Source: Nevskia sp.
GTDB lineage: Bacteria > Pseudomonadota > Gammaproteobacteria > Nevskiales > Nevskiaceae
Direction of reading: 5' to 3'
Length of the DNA stretch: 64,000 nucleotides
NCBI GenBank assembly: GCA_023229645.1
Contig: JALNYU010000011.1
Span: 62,001 to 126,000, forward strand
Shown: positions 26,520 through 35,727 of the stretch, piece by piece
Position numbering within the stretch: position 1 is the first letter of the stretch
Layout: every line of letters begins with the position of its first letter
Notes under the pieces: model-generated
Told to the model about the DNA's origin: nothing
Seen by the model: the letters and a program-made list of their open reading frames with translations, nothing else
Database searches by the model: none
Made by a program: the position numbers and the translations under genes

Positions 26520-27425
26520 ATGTTGCGATTTATGCCCGCCTGGTTCACCGGCACGGTGATGGCGTTACTGCTGTTGCTCAACACCATATTCTGGGTAACG
26601 CCGCTGTATTTTTTTGCAGTCGTAAAGCTGCTGCCGATTGCTGGCTTGCGCCTTTTTTGTTCGCGGATTATTGCCGCCTGCGGCCAAAACTGGGCTTCGG
26701 TCAATACCTGGTTTGGCGACCAATTATTGCCAACGCGCTGGCAGATTCGCGGCGTCGAAAAACTCGATCCACGCGGCCAATATCTGGTGTGCTGCAACCA
26801 CCAAACCTGGAACGATATTTACGTTGTGATGAAGGCATTCGACCGCCGCGCGCCGTTCTTCAAGTTCTTTCTGAAACAGGAACTGATCTGGGTGCCGCTG
26901 CTCGGTCTTGCCTGGTGGGGCTTGGACTACCCATTCATGAAGCGTTACAGCGCGGCGTATTTGGCGCGCCATCCGGAAGCGCGTGGCAACGATCTGATCA
27001 CCACCCGTAAAGCCTGCGAACGCTATCGCAATCTGCCGGTGACGATCCTGAATTTCCTCGAAGGCACGCGGTTTTCGAAAGCCAAGCAGGCCAAACAGAA
27101 ATCGCCGTACCGACACCTGCTGCGGCCGCGCGCTGGCGGTTTCGCGCTGGCGATTTCGGCGATGGGCGAAAAAATCAATTTGCTGCTCGATGTCACGGTT
27201 GTATACCCCGAAGGCGCGCGCGGATTTTGGGGGCTGCTCTCGGGCCAAGTACAGAATGTGATTGTCGAAGTACGGCAGGTGACGATCCCGCACGAAATGT
27301 ATGTCGGCAGTTACGAACAAGATCCGCAATTCCGCAAGCGTTTCCAGGCCTGGATCGCCGAGATCTGGCAGGTTAAAGACCAACGTATTGCCGAATTGCT
27401 GGCTGAGTCTGGCGTACAACCGTGA
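26520..27425 (+). CDS. membrane acyltransferase, YihG-like
   Basis: PlsC-type 1-acyl-glycerol-3-phosphate acyltransferase family protein, 301 aa. An N-terminal membrane helix spans about residues 10-38. The catalytic HxxxxD is in CCNHQTWNDIY, and FLEGTRFS corresponds to block III. YihG-type enzymes remodel phospholipid acyl chains at the inner membrane. The start is 15 bases after the GMC gene and the stop overlaps the next start by four bases. Confidence 0.87.
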   Translation: MLRFMPAWFTGTVMALLLLLNTIFWVTPLYFFAVVKLLPIAGLRLFCSRIIAACGQNWASVNTWFGDQLLPTRWQIRGVEKLDPRGQYLVCCNHQTWNDIYVVMKAFDRRAPFFKFFLKQELIWVPLLGLAWWGLDYPFMKRYSAAYLARHPEARGNDLITTRKACERYRNLPVTILNFLEGTRFSKAKQAKQKSPYRHLLRPRAGGFALAISAMGEKINLLLDVTVVYPEGARGFWGLLSGQVQNVIVEVRQVTIPHEMYVGSYEQDPQFRKRFQAWIAEIWQVKDQRIAELLAESGVQP

Positions 27426-28339
27426 AAGCCGGGCTTGGCCTCGTACTGGTTTTAGTGCTGGCACTGTCTGCATGCACGCAATCGGTTGCCGACGGTAGCC
27501 GGGTTGACGATCAGTTGCCGCTCTTATTTCCCGAAGGGCCGCGACCAGAAGCGCATGATTACGTCGTCGACGGTCGCAAAATCCACTACCTGCTGATGCC
27601 AGGCGGCCCCGCCCGCATTATTTTCTTGCACGGCACGCCGGGCAATTGGCAGGGATGGAGCGAGTTTCTCGCTGATCCGCGGCTACGCGAACTGGCGACG
27701 ATGATCGCCGTCGATCGCCCTGGCTTCGGCAATTCCGGCCGCGGCCACATGGTGCCGCAGCTTGATGATCAGGTGCGGCTGTTAGCGCCTCTGCTGGAAA
27801 TCGAAGGCGGCGGCCAAGACCACAGCGCGGTATTGGTCGGGCACTCGCTTGGCGGCCCCATTGCCGCGCGCATGGCGATGGAACATTCGGCGCAAGTGCG
27901 TGCGGCGCTGTTGATCGCGCCATCGATCGACCCGGCAACGGAGCGCCCGCGCTGGTTTAATCAGCTCGCGGATACCTGGCTTGCGCGAGCATTCGCTGGC
28001 ACCTGGATACAACATCAATTCGCTGATGATGATCTCTACAACGCCAACGCCGAAATCATGCCGCTTGCGCGAAATTTGAAGGCGATGGAACCGGATTGGT
28101 CGCGGGTGACGATGCCCGTTACCGTGCTGCAGGGCATGAAAGACACTTTGGTCAATCCAGCGACGGCCGACTACGCCGAGCGTGTACTGCCGAAAGGCAA
28201 CGCCAGCGTTCTACGTTTGCCGAACGAGGACCACTTCGTACTGTGGCGCGAGCCGCGGCTGGTGGTCGAAGCGATTGTTGATTTGCTGAACCGCAGCGCG
28301 AATGCGGCTAATGGGGCGGCAGGCGTCAGCGGCTCGTAA
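27422..28339 (+). CDS. alpha/beta-hydrolase lipoprotein
   Basis: Serine hydrolase of 305 aa with a lipobox (LALSAC) after a short signal, so it is probably anchored in the envelope. The nucleophile elbow is GHSLGG, the oxyanion segment is IIFLHGTPGNWQGW, and the late Asp (MKDTLVNP) and His (EDHFVLW) complete the triad. The start is GTG 27422, overlapping the acyltransferase stop (GTGA). Its overlap with the lipid-modifying gene suggests an ester or lipid substrate, but this is unproven. Confidence 0.86.
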   Translation: MKAGLGLVLVLVLALSACTQSVADGSRVDDQLPLLFPEGPRPEAHDYVVDGRKIHYLLMPGGPARIIFLHGTPGNWQGWSEFLADPRLRELATMIAVDRPGFGNSGRGHMVPQLDDQVRLLAPLLEIEGGGQDHSAVLVGHSLGGPIAARMAMEHSAQVRAALLIAPSIDPATERPRWFNQLADTWLARAFAGTWIQHQFADDDLYNANAEIMPLARNLKAMEPDWSRVTMPVTVLQGMKDTLVNPATADYAERVLPKGNASVLRLPNEDHFVLWREPRLVVEAIVDLLNRSANAANGAAGVSGS

Positions 28340-28898
28340 AGTCGTACGCGGCACGTTCCAAATCGTTTAAAAGCAAAGGAAACTCGGCGCGCAGCTGCGG
28401 CACATGCGTGCGCCAGCTACGCGCCGCATCGTGTAGCAACTGCGGCTGCTTGAGGCGGCTGGCGATGCGGCTGATGGTACGGTCGATGCCCGATTCATTG
28501 CGATACGAACACAGCAGGCGTTCGAAGCGGATCTTGCACGGCGGTGTTGCGCCCGCGAGCCGCCAAGCTTCGGGATCGGCGACCGCCACGGCGCAGCGCC
28601 GGGCAAAGTCGCTCAAAGTATCGGAGCGCGGCCAGTCCAATGCCATGCAGTGGTCGTAAAGCACGTCTAAAACGATGCCGGCATAGCGCCGCGTTTCCGG
28701 CGGAAAGCGCTCGCGCGCCACGCGGGAGAGTGGGTGGCTATCGGTTAGTACGTCGATGCGCCGGTGCAGCCGTATCGACTGCTCCAGCGGCGACGGAAAG
28801 CGCTGCTCGAGCCGGCCGCGCACGATGTCGCCAAGCACCGCGCCAGAAAGCGGCAGATTCGCCGCCTCGCTTAAGTGCAAATGGGCGAGGTAATTCAC
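28326..28898 (-). CDS. acpH: ACP phosphodiesterase (DUF479)
   Basis: Predicted acyl-carrier-protein phosphodiesterase that removes the phosphopantetheine arm from ACP. The 190-aa product from GTG 28898 begins VNYLAHLHLSEAAN, as expected for AcpH. It has the conserved blocks GAVLGDIVRG, LHRRIDVLTDSHP and VLDVLYDHCMALDW. The frame stays open upstream to 28994 but would then overlap the FAA-hydrolase gene. Its 3' end overlaps the convergent hydrolase gene by 14 bases. Confidence 0.87.
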   Translation of the reverse strand: MNYLAHLHLSEAANLPLSGAVLGDIVRGRLEQRFPSPLEQSIRLHRRIDVLTDSHPLSRVARERFPPETRRYAGIVLDVLYDHCMALDWPRSDTLSDFARRCAVAVADPEAWRLAGATPPCKIRFERLLCSYRNESGIDRTISRIASRLKQPQLLHDAARSWRTHVPQLRAEFPLLLNDLERAAYDFTSR

Positions 28899-28941
28899 CG
28901 GCCTCGGGCATCGTGGCCGGCGCGGCGTCGGCTGGTGGCAA

Positions 28942-29559
28942 TCAGCTGCAATACCATTCGTGACGGCCCAAATGCGTGCCTTCGAGCACCGCATGATCGC
29001 CCGGCTTCAGCGCCGCGACCCCTTTCGGCGTGCCGGTGTAGATGATGTCGCCCGGCATCAGTGCCCAGGTTTGGCTGAGGATGTGGATTTGCCGCGCAAC
29101 GCTGTACAGCATCTCACGCGTATGGCCGTGTTGGCGCAGTTCGCCGTTGACGTGCAGCGTGAAGTCCAAAGATTGCAGATCTTGCTCCAGAAAGGGTTGC
29201 CAATCGCCGAGTGGCGCCGCGCCGTCGAACGATTTCGCCAGTTCCCACGGTGCGCCTTTTTTCTTCAGCTCGCTTTGCAGATCGCGCAGCGTTAGGTCCA
29301 GACCCAGCGTTACCGCGGCGACGCATTCCAAGGCGTTTTCAACCGGGATGTCGGCGCCGCCGCCAGTCAGCATCACCACCAGTTCGGCCTCATGATGCGT
29401 ATCACCGCGGCCGCGTGGCAGCGGAATCGGCTCCCCGGCCGGCACGATGCACGAGGCTGGTTTCATGAAGATGAGGCAGGAGGAATCCGGCGCGTTGCCG
29501 AGTTCGGTGATGTGTTCGGCGTAATTGCGACCGATGCAGAAAATGCGCTTGACGTTCAT
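28942..29559 (-). CDS. fumarylacetoacetate hydrolase family protein
   Basis: FAH-fold metal-dependent hydrolase or isomerase, 205 aa. Motifs are FCIGRNYAEHITELG, the metal site HHEAELVVML, LGLDLTLRDLQ and PGDIIYTGTPKGVA. This short single-domain form includes YcgM-like acylpyruvases and oxaloacetate tautomerases. The exact substrate is open. acpH follows 43 bases downstream on the same strand. An imperfect hairpin (29594-29623) with a GCCGAAGGC loop lies in the divergent promoter region. Confidence 0.9.
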   Translation of the reverse strand: MNVKRIFCIGRNYAEHITELGNAPDSSCLIFMKPASCIVPAGEPIPLPRGRGDTHHEAELVVMLTGGGADIPVENALECVAAVTLGLDLTLRDLQSELKKKGAPWELAKSFDGAAPLGDWQPFLEQDLQSLDFTLHVNGELRQHGHTREMLYSVARQIHILSQTWALMPGDIIYTGTPKGVAALKPGDHAVLEGTHLGRHEWYCS

Positions 29560-29785
29560 GGCGGAGCTGTTGGAAATGGACGGGTGCTGTAGAGAGTATG
29601 CCTGCCGAAGGCGGCCGATACTCAGTGTGTGACGATTTCATTGACCAGCGCTGGCGTCGGCTGCATTTCGCCACATTTTCAGTGTGCCTCAGTGGCATAG
29701 GCTTTGCGGTCAGTTCCTAACTTCCCCTTTACGCCCTGCAGGGTTTGCGGAACACTGCACCCCTTCCCAATTTAATGAGCCCCCG

Positions 29786-31240
29786 ATGATCGCTTCGCGT
29801 GCCCTGGTGCTGCCGTTAGTCGCGGCTATTACGTTTGCTGTCGGCGTTTCCTCGGCTCAGGCTGAGCCCGCCCAACCTGATACCTCGGCAACGTTGGCGC
29901 GCATTCGCGATGCCGCGCTGAAAGATGATTGGGCGTTCCAGCGTTTGGCTGATCTCACCGACAAAATCGGCCCACGCCTGTCCGGCTCGCCGCAGGCTGA
30001 AGCGGCCGTCGCACAGGTTGCTGCGGCGCTGAATGTCGCCGGCCTGAAAGTCACGCTGCAGCCGGTGAAAGTCCCGCATTGGGTGCGCGGCGAAGAGCGC
30101 GGTGAACTGGTCGAATACGCCGGGCGGCCGGCCGGCATCACACAAAAAGTGCAGCTCACCGCGCTCGGCGGTTCCGCGGCAACCCCGGCAAAAGGCCTGA
30201 CACTGCCGGTGCTGGTCGTTCACAGCTTTGCCGAGTTGGATGCACGTGCGGCGGAAGCCAAAGGCAAAATCGTATTGATCAGCGTGCCGTTCAATCAGCT
30301 GCTAGCCGATAACGGCCGTTCCGGCGAAGCCTACGGCCAAGCGGGCGAACCGCGCTTCCGTGGCCCGGCAGCCTTGGCCAAAGTCGGTGCGGCGGCGGCG
30401 CTGGTGCGCTCGGTCGGCGGCGCGGATTTCCGCATCCCGCATACCGGCGCCACGGTTTGGGACGAAAACGGCAGCAAGATTCCGGCAGCGGCGGTGACGG
30501 CGGAAGATGCGTTGCTGATCGAGCGGCTGAATGCACAGGGTCCGGTGACGATGAAGCTGACACTGACGCCGCAAACCTTGCCCGACGCTGACAGCCACAA
30601 CGTGCTCGGCGATCTCGTCGGCAGCGAAAAGCCGGATGAAGTCGTTATTGTTTCCGGCCATCTCGATTCCTGGGATCTGGCGACCGGCGCGATTGATGAC
30701 GGCGCGGGTGTTGCTTCGGCGATGGGAGCGGTGCGGCTACTGAAGTCGCTCGGGTTGCAGCCGCGCCGGACGATACGTGCCGTGGCGTGGATGAACGAGG
30801 AAAACGGTACCCGTGGCGGTAAGGCTTATTTCGAAGCCAATAAAAATACGCTCAGCAATCAATTTGCTGCGATCGAAAGCGACAGTGGTGCCGGCCGGCC
30901 GCTCGGCCTGCTCGCGCACATCACGAAAGATTCGATGCCGCTGGTTGCGCCGCTACAGAAGGTGCTCGGGCCGATCGGCGCAACCGCCTTCGAGCTGCGC
31001 GATAACCCGATCGGCGCGGACATCTCGCCGTTGCAGCGCGCGGGCGTGCCGGGCTTCGAGCCGCTTTTGGATACGCGCAGCTACTTCAACTATCACCACA
31101 CGCCGGCCGACACGCTCGACAAAGTCGACCCGGAAAATATTCGCCGGCAGGTGGCTTTGCTCGCATCCTTGGCCTATCTGCTAGCCGATTTGCCGGAGCC
31201 GTTGCCACGTCTCCCGGTCAACGCCAAGGACGATGACTAA
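29786..31240 (+). CDS. secreted M28 family aminopeptidase
   Basis: Zinc aminopeptidase of 484 aa with a signal peptide (MIASRALVLPLVAAITFAVGVSSAQA). A PA-type insert lies around residues 110-260. The M28 core shows SGHLDSWDLATGAIDDGAG, MNEENGTRGG and ESDSGAGRP, and the last ligand is in YHHTPADTLDKVD. ATG 29786 is chosen because the signal peptide starts there; the frame to 29684 is open but not protein-like. It is probably a periplasmic or exported peptidase for amino-acid scavenging. The last eight bases overlap the next gene. Confidence 0.92.
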   Translation: MIASRALVLPLVAAITFAVGVSSAQAEPAQPDTSATLARIRDAALKDDWAFQRLADLTDKIGPRLSGSPQAEAAVAQVAAALNVAGLKVTLQPVKVPHWVRGEERGELVEYAGRPAGITQKVQLTALGGSAATPAKGLTLPVLVVHSFAELDARAAEAKGKIVLISVPFNQLLADNGRSGEAYGQAGEPRFRGPAALAKVGAAAALVRSVGGADFRIPHTGATVWDENGSKIPAAAVTAEDALLIERLNAQGPVTMKLTLTPQTLPDADSHNVLGDLVGSEKPDEVVIVSGHLDSWDLATGAIDDGAGVASAMGAVRLLKSLGLQPRRTIRAVAWMNEENGTRGGKAYFEANKNTLSNQFAAIESDSGAGRPLGLLAHITKDSMPLVAPLQKVLGPIGATAFELRDNPIGADISPLQRAGVPGFEPLLDTRSYFNYHHTPADTLDKVDPENIRRQVALLASLAYLLADLPEPLPRLPVNAKDDD

Positions 31241-31718
31241 GCGTCAAGCATCGGCTGCGCTGCGGCGGCTTTTGAGCCTCGTAGCGTGCGCGCTGGCATT
31301 GGCCGCGTGTATGCCGGCGGCGGTGAAGCCGGCTGTGGATGTGCGGCAGTTGCAGGATCAAGTCGCAGCAACTGAGCGGGCGTTCGCGCAAGCGATGGCC
31401 GAGCGTAACTTCGCCGCGTTCAGCGCGTTTGTCGCCGATGAAGCGGTGTTCTTTTCCGGCAAGAAACAGTTGCACGGCAAGGCCGAAGTCACCGCCGCTT
31501 GGCACCGTTTTTTTGCAACGCCTGCGGCACCGTTTTCGTGGCAGCCGGAAACCGTTGAAGTGCTCGCGTCCGGAACCTTGGCTTTGAGCACCGGGCCGGT
31601 TCGGGATGATCAAGGCCGCTTGGTCGCCACGTTTACGTCGATCTGGCGACAGCAAGCGCCCGGTGTTTGGCGCATCGTTTTTGATAAAGGCAACGATGTT
31701 TGCGTGCCCACGCCATGA
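31233..31718 (+). CDS. SnoaL/DUF4440-like lipoprotein
   Basis: A 161-aa protein with a lipobox (LALAACMP) and an NTF2-like domain (QDQVAATERAFAQAMAERNF; FSGKKQLHGKAEVTAAWHRFF). The domain binds small hydrophobic ligands or has no activity; the role is unknown. The start overlaps the M28 peptidase stop by eight bases, so the two are co-translated. Confidence 0.82.
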   Translation: MTKRQASAALRRLLSLVACALALAACMPAAVKPAVDVRQLQDQVAATERAFAQAMAERNFAAFSAFVADEAVFFSGKKQLHGKAEVTAAWHRFFATPAAPFSWQPETVEVLASGTLALSTGPVRDDQGRLVATFTSIWRQQAPGVWRIVFDKGNDVCVPTP

Positions 31719-31743
31719 GCTGACGGTCTAGCGCCGGCCGCGG

Positions 31744-32514
31744 CTATTGCCCGCGGTGCCAGCGCTGTAGGGTTTCGAGATCGGCGTAGCCTGCGCCTCC
31801 GGTATCGCCACGCAGGCAGCTGAATGGCGCGTTGGGCTCGCCGAGATCGGACAATACAACCGCAGCGGCATCGAAATTCTGGCTCGCAGTGTAGTCGTTC
31901 ACGGTGACGACAGTGCGCAGCGCAGCGCCGTGCGCCGCGCGCAGGCCGTTTTCGGAATCTTCGAACGCCAAGCATTGCGCCGCTGGCAACTGCATTTGCG
32001 CGAGCACCCAGTGATAAATATCGGGCGCCGGTTTTTTCGCCGGGACGATGTCGCCCGCGCCAATACATTCAAACCATGCGCTACTGCCGGCGCCAAGTGA
32101 ATTTTCAAGTAGCGTCGTGACATTTTCCGGCGTCGTCGTCGTTGCGATTGCCAGGCGTAAGCCAGCCGTTCGCGCCGCTTGCAAGAGGCGCGCAACGCCC
32201 GGCCGCAGTGGCAATCCGCCTTCGGCGCCGAGCATGTTGTAGTGCACGGTCTTGGCGCGATGCAACCCGGCGATAAAGGCATCGAGATCGGTGCGCGCGA
32301 GTTGCGCCGGATGAGCCTGTGCCAAAAAGTGGTGGATGCGCTCTTTGCCGCCGGTAACGGCCAGCAATTCGCCGTATAGCGCGACATCCCAATGCCAATC
32401 CAATCCGGCTTCGCTAAATGCGCGATTAAATGCGACCCGATGGCCATCGCGCTCAGTATCGGCGAGGGTGCCGTCAACATCGAAGATTAAGGCAGTCAGC
32501 GGCGAGTTAGTCAT
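31744..32514 (-). CDS. HAD hydrolase, CbbY-like
   Basis: HAD-superfamily phosphatase of subfamily IA, 256 aa. Motif I is FDVDGTLADTE, motif II lies around LAIATTTTPEN, motif III includes the Lys in PAKKPAPDIY, and motif IV is CLAFEDSENGL. The helical cap matches CbbY/GPH-type sugar-phosphate phosphatases. The substrate is undetermined. It converges on the SnoaL-like gene. Confidence 0.9.
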   Translation of the reverse strand: MTNSPLTALIFDVDGTLADTERDGHRVAFNRAFSEAGLDWHWDVALYGELLAVTGGKERIHHFLAQAHPAQLARTDLDAFIAGLHRAKTVHYNMLGAEGGLPLRPGVARLLQAARTAGLRLAIATTTTPENVTTLLENSLGAGSSAWFECIGAGDIVPAKKPAPDIYHWVLAQMQLPAAQCLAFEDSENGLRAAHGAALRTVVTVNDYTASQNFDAAAVVLSDLGEPNAPFSCLRGDTGGAGYADLETLQRWHRGQ

Positions 32515-33088
32515 TGTTTCTGGGGCGGCCGGCAGGGTGGGTGGCGTGCATCATGATGGCATTGCGATCGGCACCAAGACCGCGCACGCATTGAAATAGC
32601 GCGCGCAGTTCCGCCGAAATTCAGCAAGGCGGCCGGAATCCGATTTTTCGCAGACATTCTTTATCGATATCGAATGCCGTTTGGCGGCTGATACCAACCG
32701 TTAAATCTGTTTTTCGGCCTATCGGAAGACATTTCCGAAAGCCAATAAAAAATATTAATACCGACAATTGTGAATAAAAAATCAAAATAAAAACCTGAAG
32801 ATAGCTTCATTCCGGTTAAATATTCAGCACCGGAACGGCTGGCTGCCGGCGATTATGTTTTTGCTTTTTTGCCACTTTTAAATTCTGCAAGATTAGCTTT
32901 TTAGTTTAAATTAAATATTGTTTATCAATAGTTTATATTTTATTTTCCGATCTATTTTGGCGTTAGTGCACTTCCTTTCGTTGAAATTTAAAACTGCCTT
33001 GAGGCGTTGAAACTTAATCGTCATCGGTTTGTAAGTTGCTTCTGATTCAGTATCTCGCTTGTAGCAAACAACACAAACAGGAAGACGG
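32515..33088. other. AT-rich regulatory region upstream of the PHP-like gene
   Basis: About 570 bases between divergent genes with no credible reading frame. From 32690 to 33060 it is strongly AT-rich. A direct repeat CGTTGAAATTTAA (32979-32991) and CGTTGAAACTTAA (33005-33017) matches at 12 of 13 positions with a 26-base period. This would suit a DNA-binding protein reading one face of the helix. An AGGAAG ribosome-binding site lies just before 33089. Confidence 0.5.
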
Positions 33089-35566
33089 ATGAACAAAGTG
33101 GGCAGATTGTTGGTTTTGGGGATCGGCGCGATGGCAATCGCGGCGGGTGCGGAAGCGGCGAATCTTCGCGATCATTTTGAATTTGAGGCAGAACTCGCGG
33201 CGCCGTTTAAGGCTGACGCGGCCGGCCGACGCGACATCGGCTTGCAATTCCGTTTCCCTGGCGCGGAAAGCGACATTGAGGCCGTTTGGCGCGTTGAATT
33301 GCTGAGTCCGCAGGGTCAGGTGCTACGCACCTGGCACGGCGAAACGCAGATGATCGATGGCCAATCGCAGGCGCAGCTGAACTGGTTCGAGCGCGACCGT
33401 GCGAATGGCTTGTTGTCTGACGGCATTTACTCACTACGCTTGCGCGCCGCTGTGTTGGACGCCAGCCGTCTCGGCCTGACTTTAGTCGGCACGCGCGATC
33501 AGCAAATCGAAGCGGTGCTCGCCAAAGGCGAGGTCGAAGTGCAAACCTGGCCGATCCAGATTGGCCAGCCGGCAAAGCCATTTCTGCCGGCGTTTAAGCG
33601 CTTGCCGAACGGCGGTGCGCAGACCAATACACTGGCGAAATCGACGCTCAGTGGCGGCGCGGTCACGCAGTCCGTCGGCGCGACCGGCGGTCTGCCGTAC
33701 ACCGTTTATCTCGGCAATCTCCACAGCCAGACCAATCATAGCGACGGCGGTGGTGCGCTTAGCAGCTGCGGTGGTGAGCAGGCACCGCAATCGGGCGCGT
33801 TCGGCCCGACCGATGCCTACACCTACGCACTGGGCCGCGGGCTGGATCTCCTCGTTACCTCCGAACATAACCATATGTTTGATGGTTCAACCGGCACTAA
33901 CGCCTCCGCGAGCCCAACGACCGCGCACAACCTGTATCAATCAGGCTTGTCGGCTGCCAGCACATTTAACGCGGCACATCCCGGCTTTCTCGGCGTATAC
34001 GGCTTGGAGTGGGGCGTCATCAGCAATGGCGGCCACATGAACGTGTTCAACTCGCCGGAATTGTTGGAGTGGGAGACGAATAGCGCCGGCCAGCTGATCG
34101 GCGACACGCTGACGCCACGCGGTGATTACGCGGCGATGTACACATTGATGAAAAACCGTGGCTGGATCGGCCAGTTCAACCATCCAGCGACCACCGGCCA
34201 GTTCGTGATCGGCGGCACCAACCTCGCATATACGGCGGACGGCGATCAGGCGATGGTGTTGTGCGAAGTCACTAATAGCTCGGCGTTTTCCACCAACACC
34301 ACGGAAACCGAAACCGGCCGCAGTTCCTATGAAGCTGCGTGTAACCGATTGCTGACTGCCGGTTATCACGTTGCGTTCAGTTCTAACCAAGATAACCATT
34401 GCGCGAACTGGGGTGCGAGCTACACCAACCGCACCGGTGTGTTGATTCCGAACGGCACGGCGATTTCTTTGACCAGCTTTGTAGCGGCGCTGCGTGCCCG
34501 CCGCGTGTTCGCGACCACCGACAAAACCTCACAGCTGATTCTGACCGCGAACGGTCACGTGATGGGCGAAACCTTCAGCAATTCCGGCAGCTTGACGCTG
34601 ACGATGAACTACGCGCCGGGAGCCGGCCGCAGTGCCTCGCAGATTCAGCTGTTCCAAGGCGTGCCGGGCAGCAACGGCACGGTGACGCAGCTGTCTTCGA
34701 CGGCGACGACGACGACCACGCCAAGCACCGGCGCGCATTTCTACTACGCCAAAATCACCCAGGATAACGGCACGATTCTGTGGTCAGCCCCGGTTTGGGT
34801 GAATCAAGGTACAGCGACCGGCGATACGACGGCGCCGACGGTCAGCGCCAGCGAAACCGGTAGCAGCGGCACCATCACGTTTGCTGCTACGGCGAGCGAT
34901 AACGTTGGCGTCAGCCGCGTCGAATTCTCCGTTGACGGCACGCTACGCGCGACCGATACCAGCGCGCCGTACTCGGTAACGTTCGACTCAACAACGCTGA
35001 CCAACGCCAGTCACAGCTTGGTTGCGCGTGCCTACGATGCGGCCGGCAACGTCGGCACCAGCAGCACGGTGACCTTCAGCGTTAATAATGCGGTTGCGGC
35101 AACGCAGCTGATCACAAATGGCGGCTTCGAGAGCGCAAGCACGGGTTGGACCGCCACCGCTGGCGTGATCACCAATAGCACCGGCGAACCGGCACGCACG
35201 GGTAGTTACAAAGCGTGGCTCAATGGCTACGGCACCGCGCATACCGATACCCTGCGCCAGACCGTGGCAATTCCGGCAAACGCTGGCACCGTTACGCTGA
35301 GCCTGTGGTTGCATATCGATACCGCCGAAACCACGACGACGACGGCCTATGACCGCCTGACTGTGCAACTGCGTTCGACCTCTGGGGCGGTGCTGACGAC
35401 CTTGGCCACGTATTCGAATCTAAACAAGGCGACTGGCTTCATTCAGCGTAGTTTCGATATCAGTGCCTACCGCGGCCAGAGCGTGCAGCTGTACTTCACC
35501 GGCACCGAAGGTGGCACGCTGCAGACGTCCTTTGTTGTCGATGACGTCAGCATTCTTTCGCAATAA
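33089..35566 (+). CDS. secreted PHP-like (CehA/McbA) metallohydrolase with Ig and C-terminal domains
   Basis: Exported protein of 825 aa. A signal peptide ends near AEA at residue 23. Residues 25-160 form a beta domain. Residues 200-570 form the PHP-like core with metal-binding candidates in LHSQTNHSDG (211-220), TSEHNH (257-262), GLEWG, FNHP (363-366) and QDNHC (434-438). An Ig-like domain (about 580-665) and a carbohydrate-binding-module-like jelly roll (about 672-825) follow. CehA/McbA members hydrolyse phosphate or carbamate esters, but the substrate here is unknown. The next gene is a shorter paralogue lacking the last two domains. Confidence 0.8.
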   Translation: MNKVGRLLVLGIGAMAIAAGAEAANLRDHFEFEAELAAPFKADAAGRRDIGLQFRFPGAESDIEAVWRVELLSPQGQVLRTWHGETQMIDGQSQAQLNWFERDRANGLLSDGIYSLRLRAAVLDASRLGLTLVGTRDQQIEAVLAKGEVEVQTWPIQIGQPAKPFLPAFKRLPNGGAQTNTLAKSTLSGGAVTQSVGATGGLPYTVYLGNLHSQTNHSDGGGALSSCGGEQAPQSGAFGPTDAYTYALGRGLDLLVTSEHNHMFDGSTGTNASASPTTAHNLYQSGLSAASTFNAAHPGFLGVYGLEWGVISNGGHMNVFNSPELLEWETNSAGQLIGDTLTPRGDYAAMYTLMKNRGWIGQFNHPATTGQFVIGGTNLAYTADGDQAMVLCEVTNSSAFSTNTTETETGRSSYEAACNRLLTAGYHVAFSSNQDNHCANWGASYTNRTGVLIPNGTAISLTSFVAALRARRVFATTDKTSQLILTANGHVMGETFSNSGSLTLTMNYAPGAGRSASQIQLFQGVPGSNGTVTQLSSTATTTTTPSTGAHFYYAKITQDNGTILWSAPVWVNQGTATGDTTAPTVSASETGSSGTITFAATASDNVGVSRVEFSVDGTLRATDTSAPYSVTFDSTTLTNASHSLVARAYDAAGNVGTSSTVTFSVNNAVAATQLITNGGFESASTGWTATAGVITNSTGEPARTGSYKAWLNGYGTAHTDTLRQTVAIPANAGTVTLSLWLHIDTAETTTTTAYDRLTVQLRSTSGAVLTTLATYSNLNKATGFIQRSFDISAYRGQSVQLYFTGTEGGTLQTSFVVDDVSILSQ

Positions 35567-35587
35567 CCGGTAGCGCAATTTTCTAAA

Positions 35588-35617
35588 CGATGCCGCGGCC
35601 TTAGCGCCGCGGCATCG
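35588..35617. other. 12-bp hairpin between the two PHP-like paralogues
   Basis: CGATGCCGCGGC and GCCGCGGCATCG form a perfect stem around CTTAGC. There is no T-run on either strand. It probably marks the 3' end of the first paralogue's message. Confidence 0.55.
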
Positions 35618-35727
35618 CAGTAGGCCCACTCGCCGTTTTCTTCCCACAAGGCTGCCGCTTTGGCGTCGGCCTAGGGTTTTATTGTCTGCGCCACCCCATG
35701 TGGCGTTTCCATCGAGATTGAGGAATC

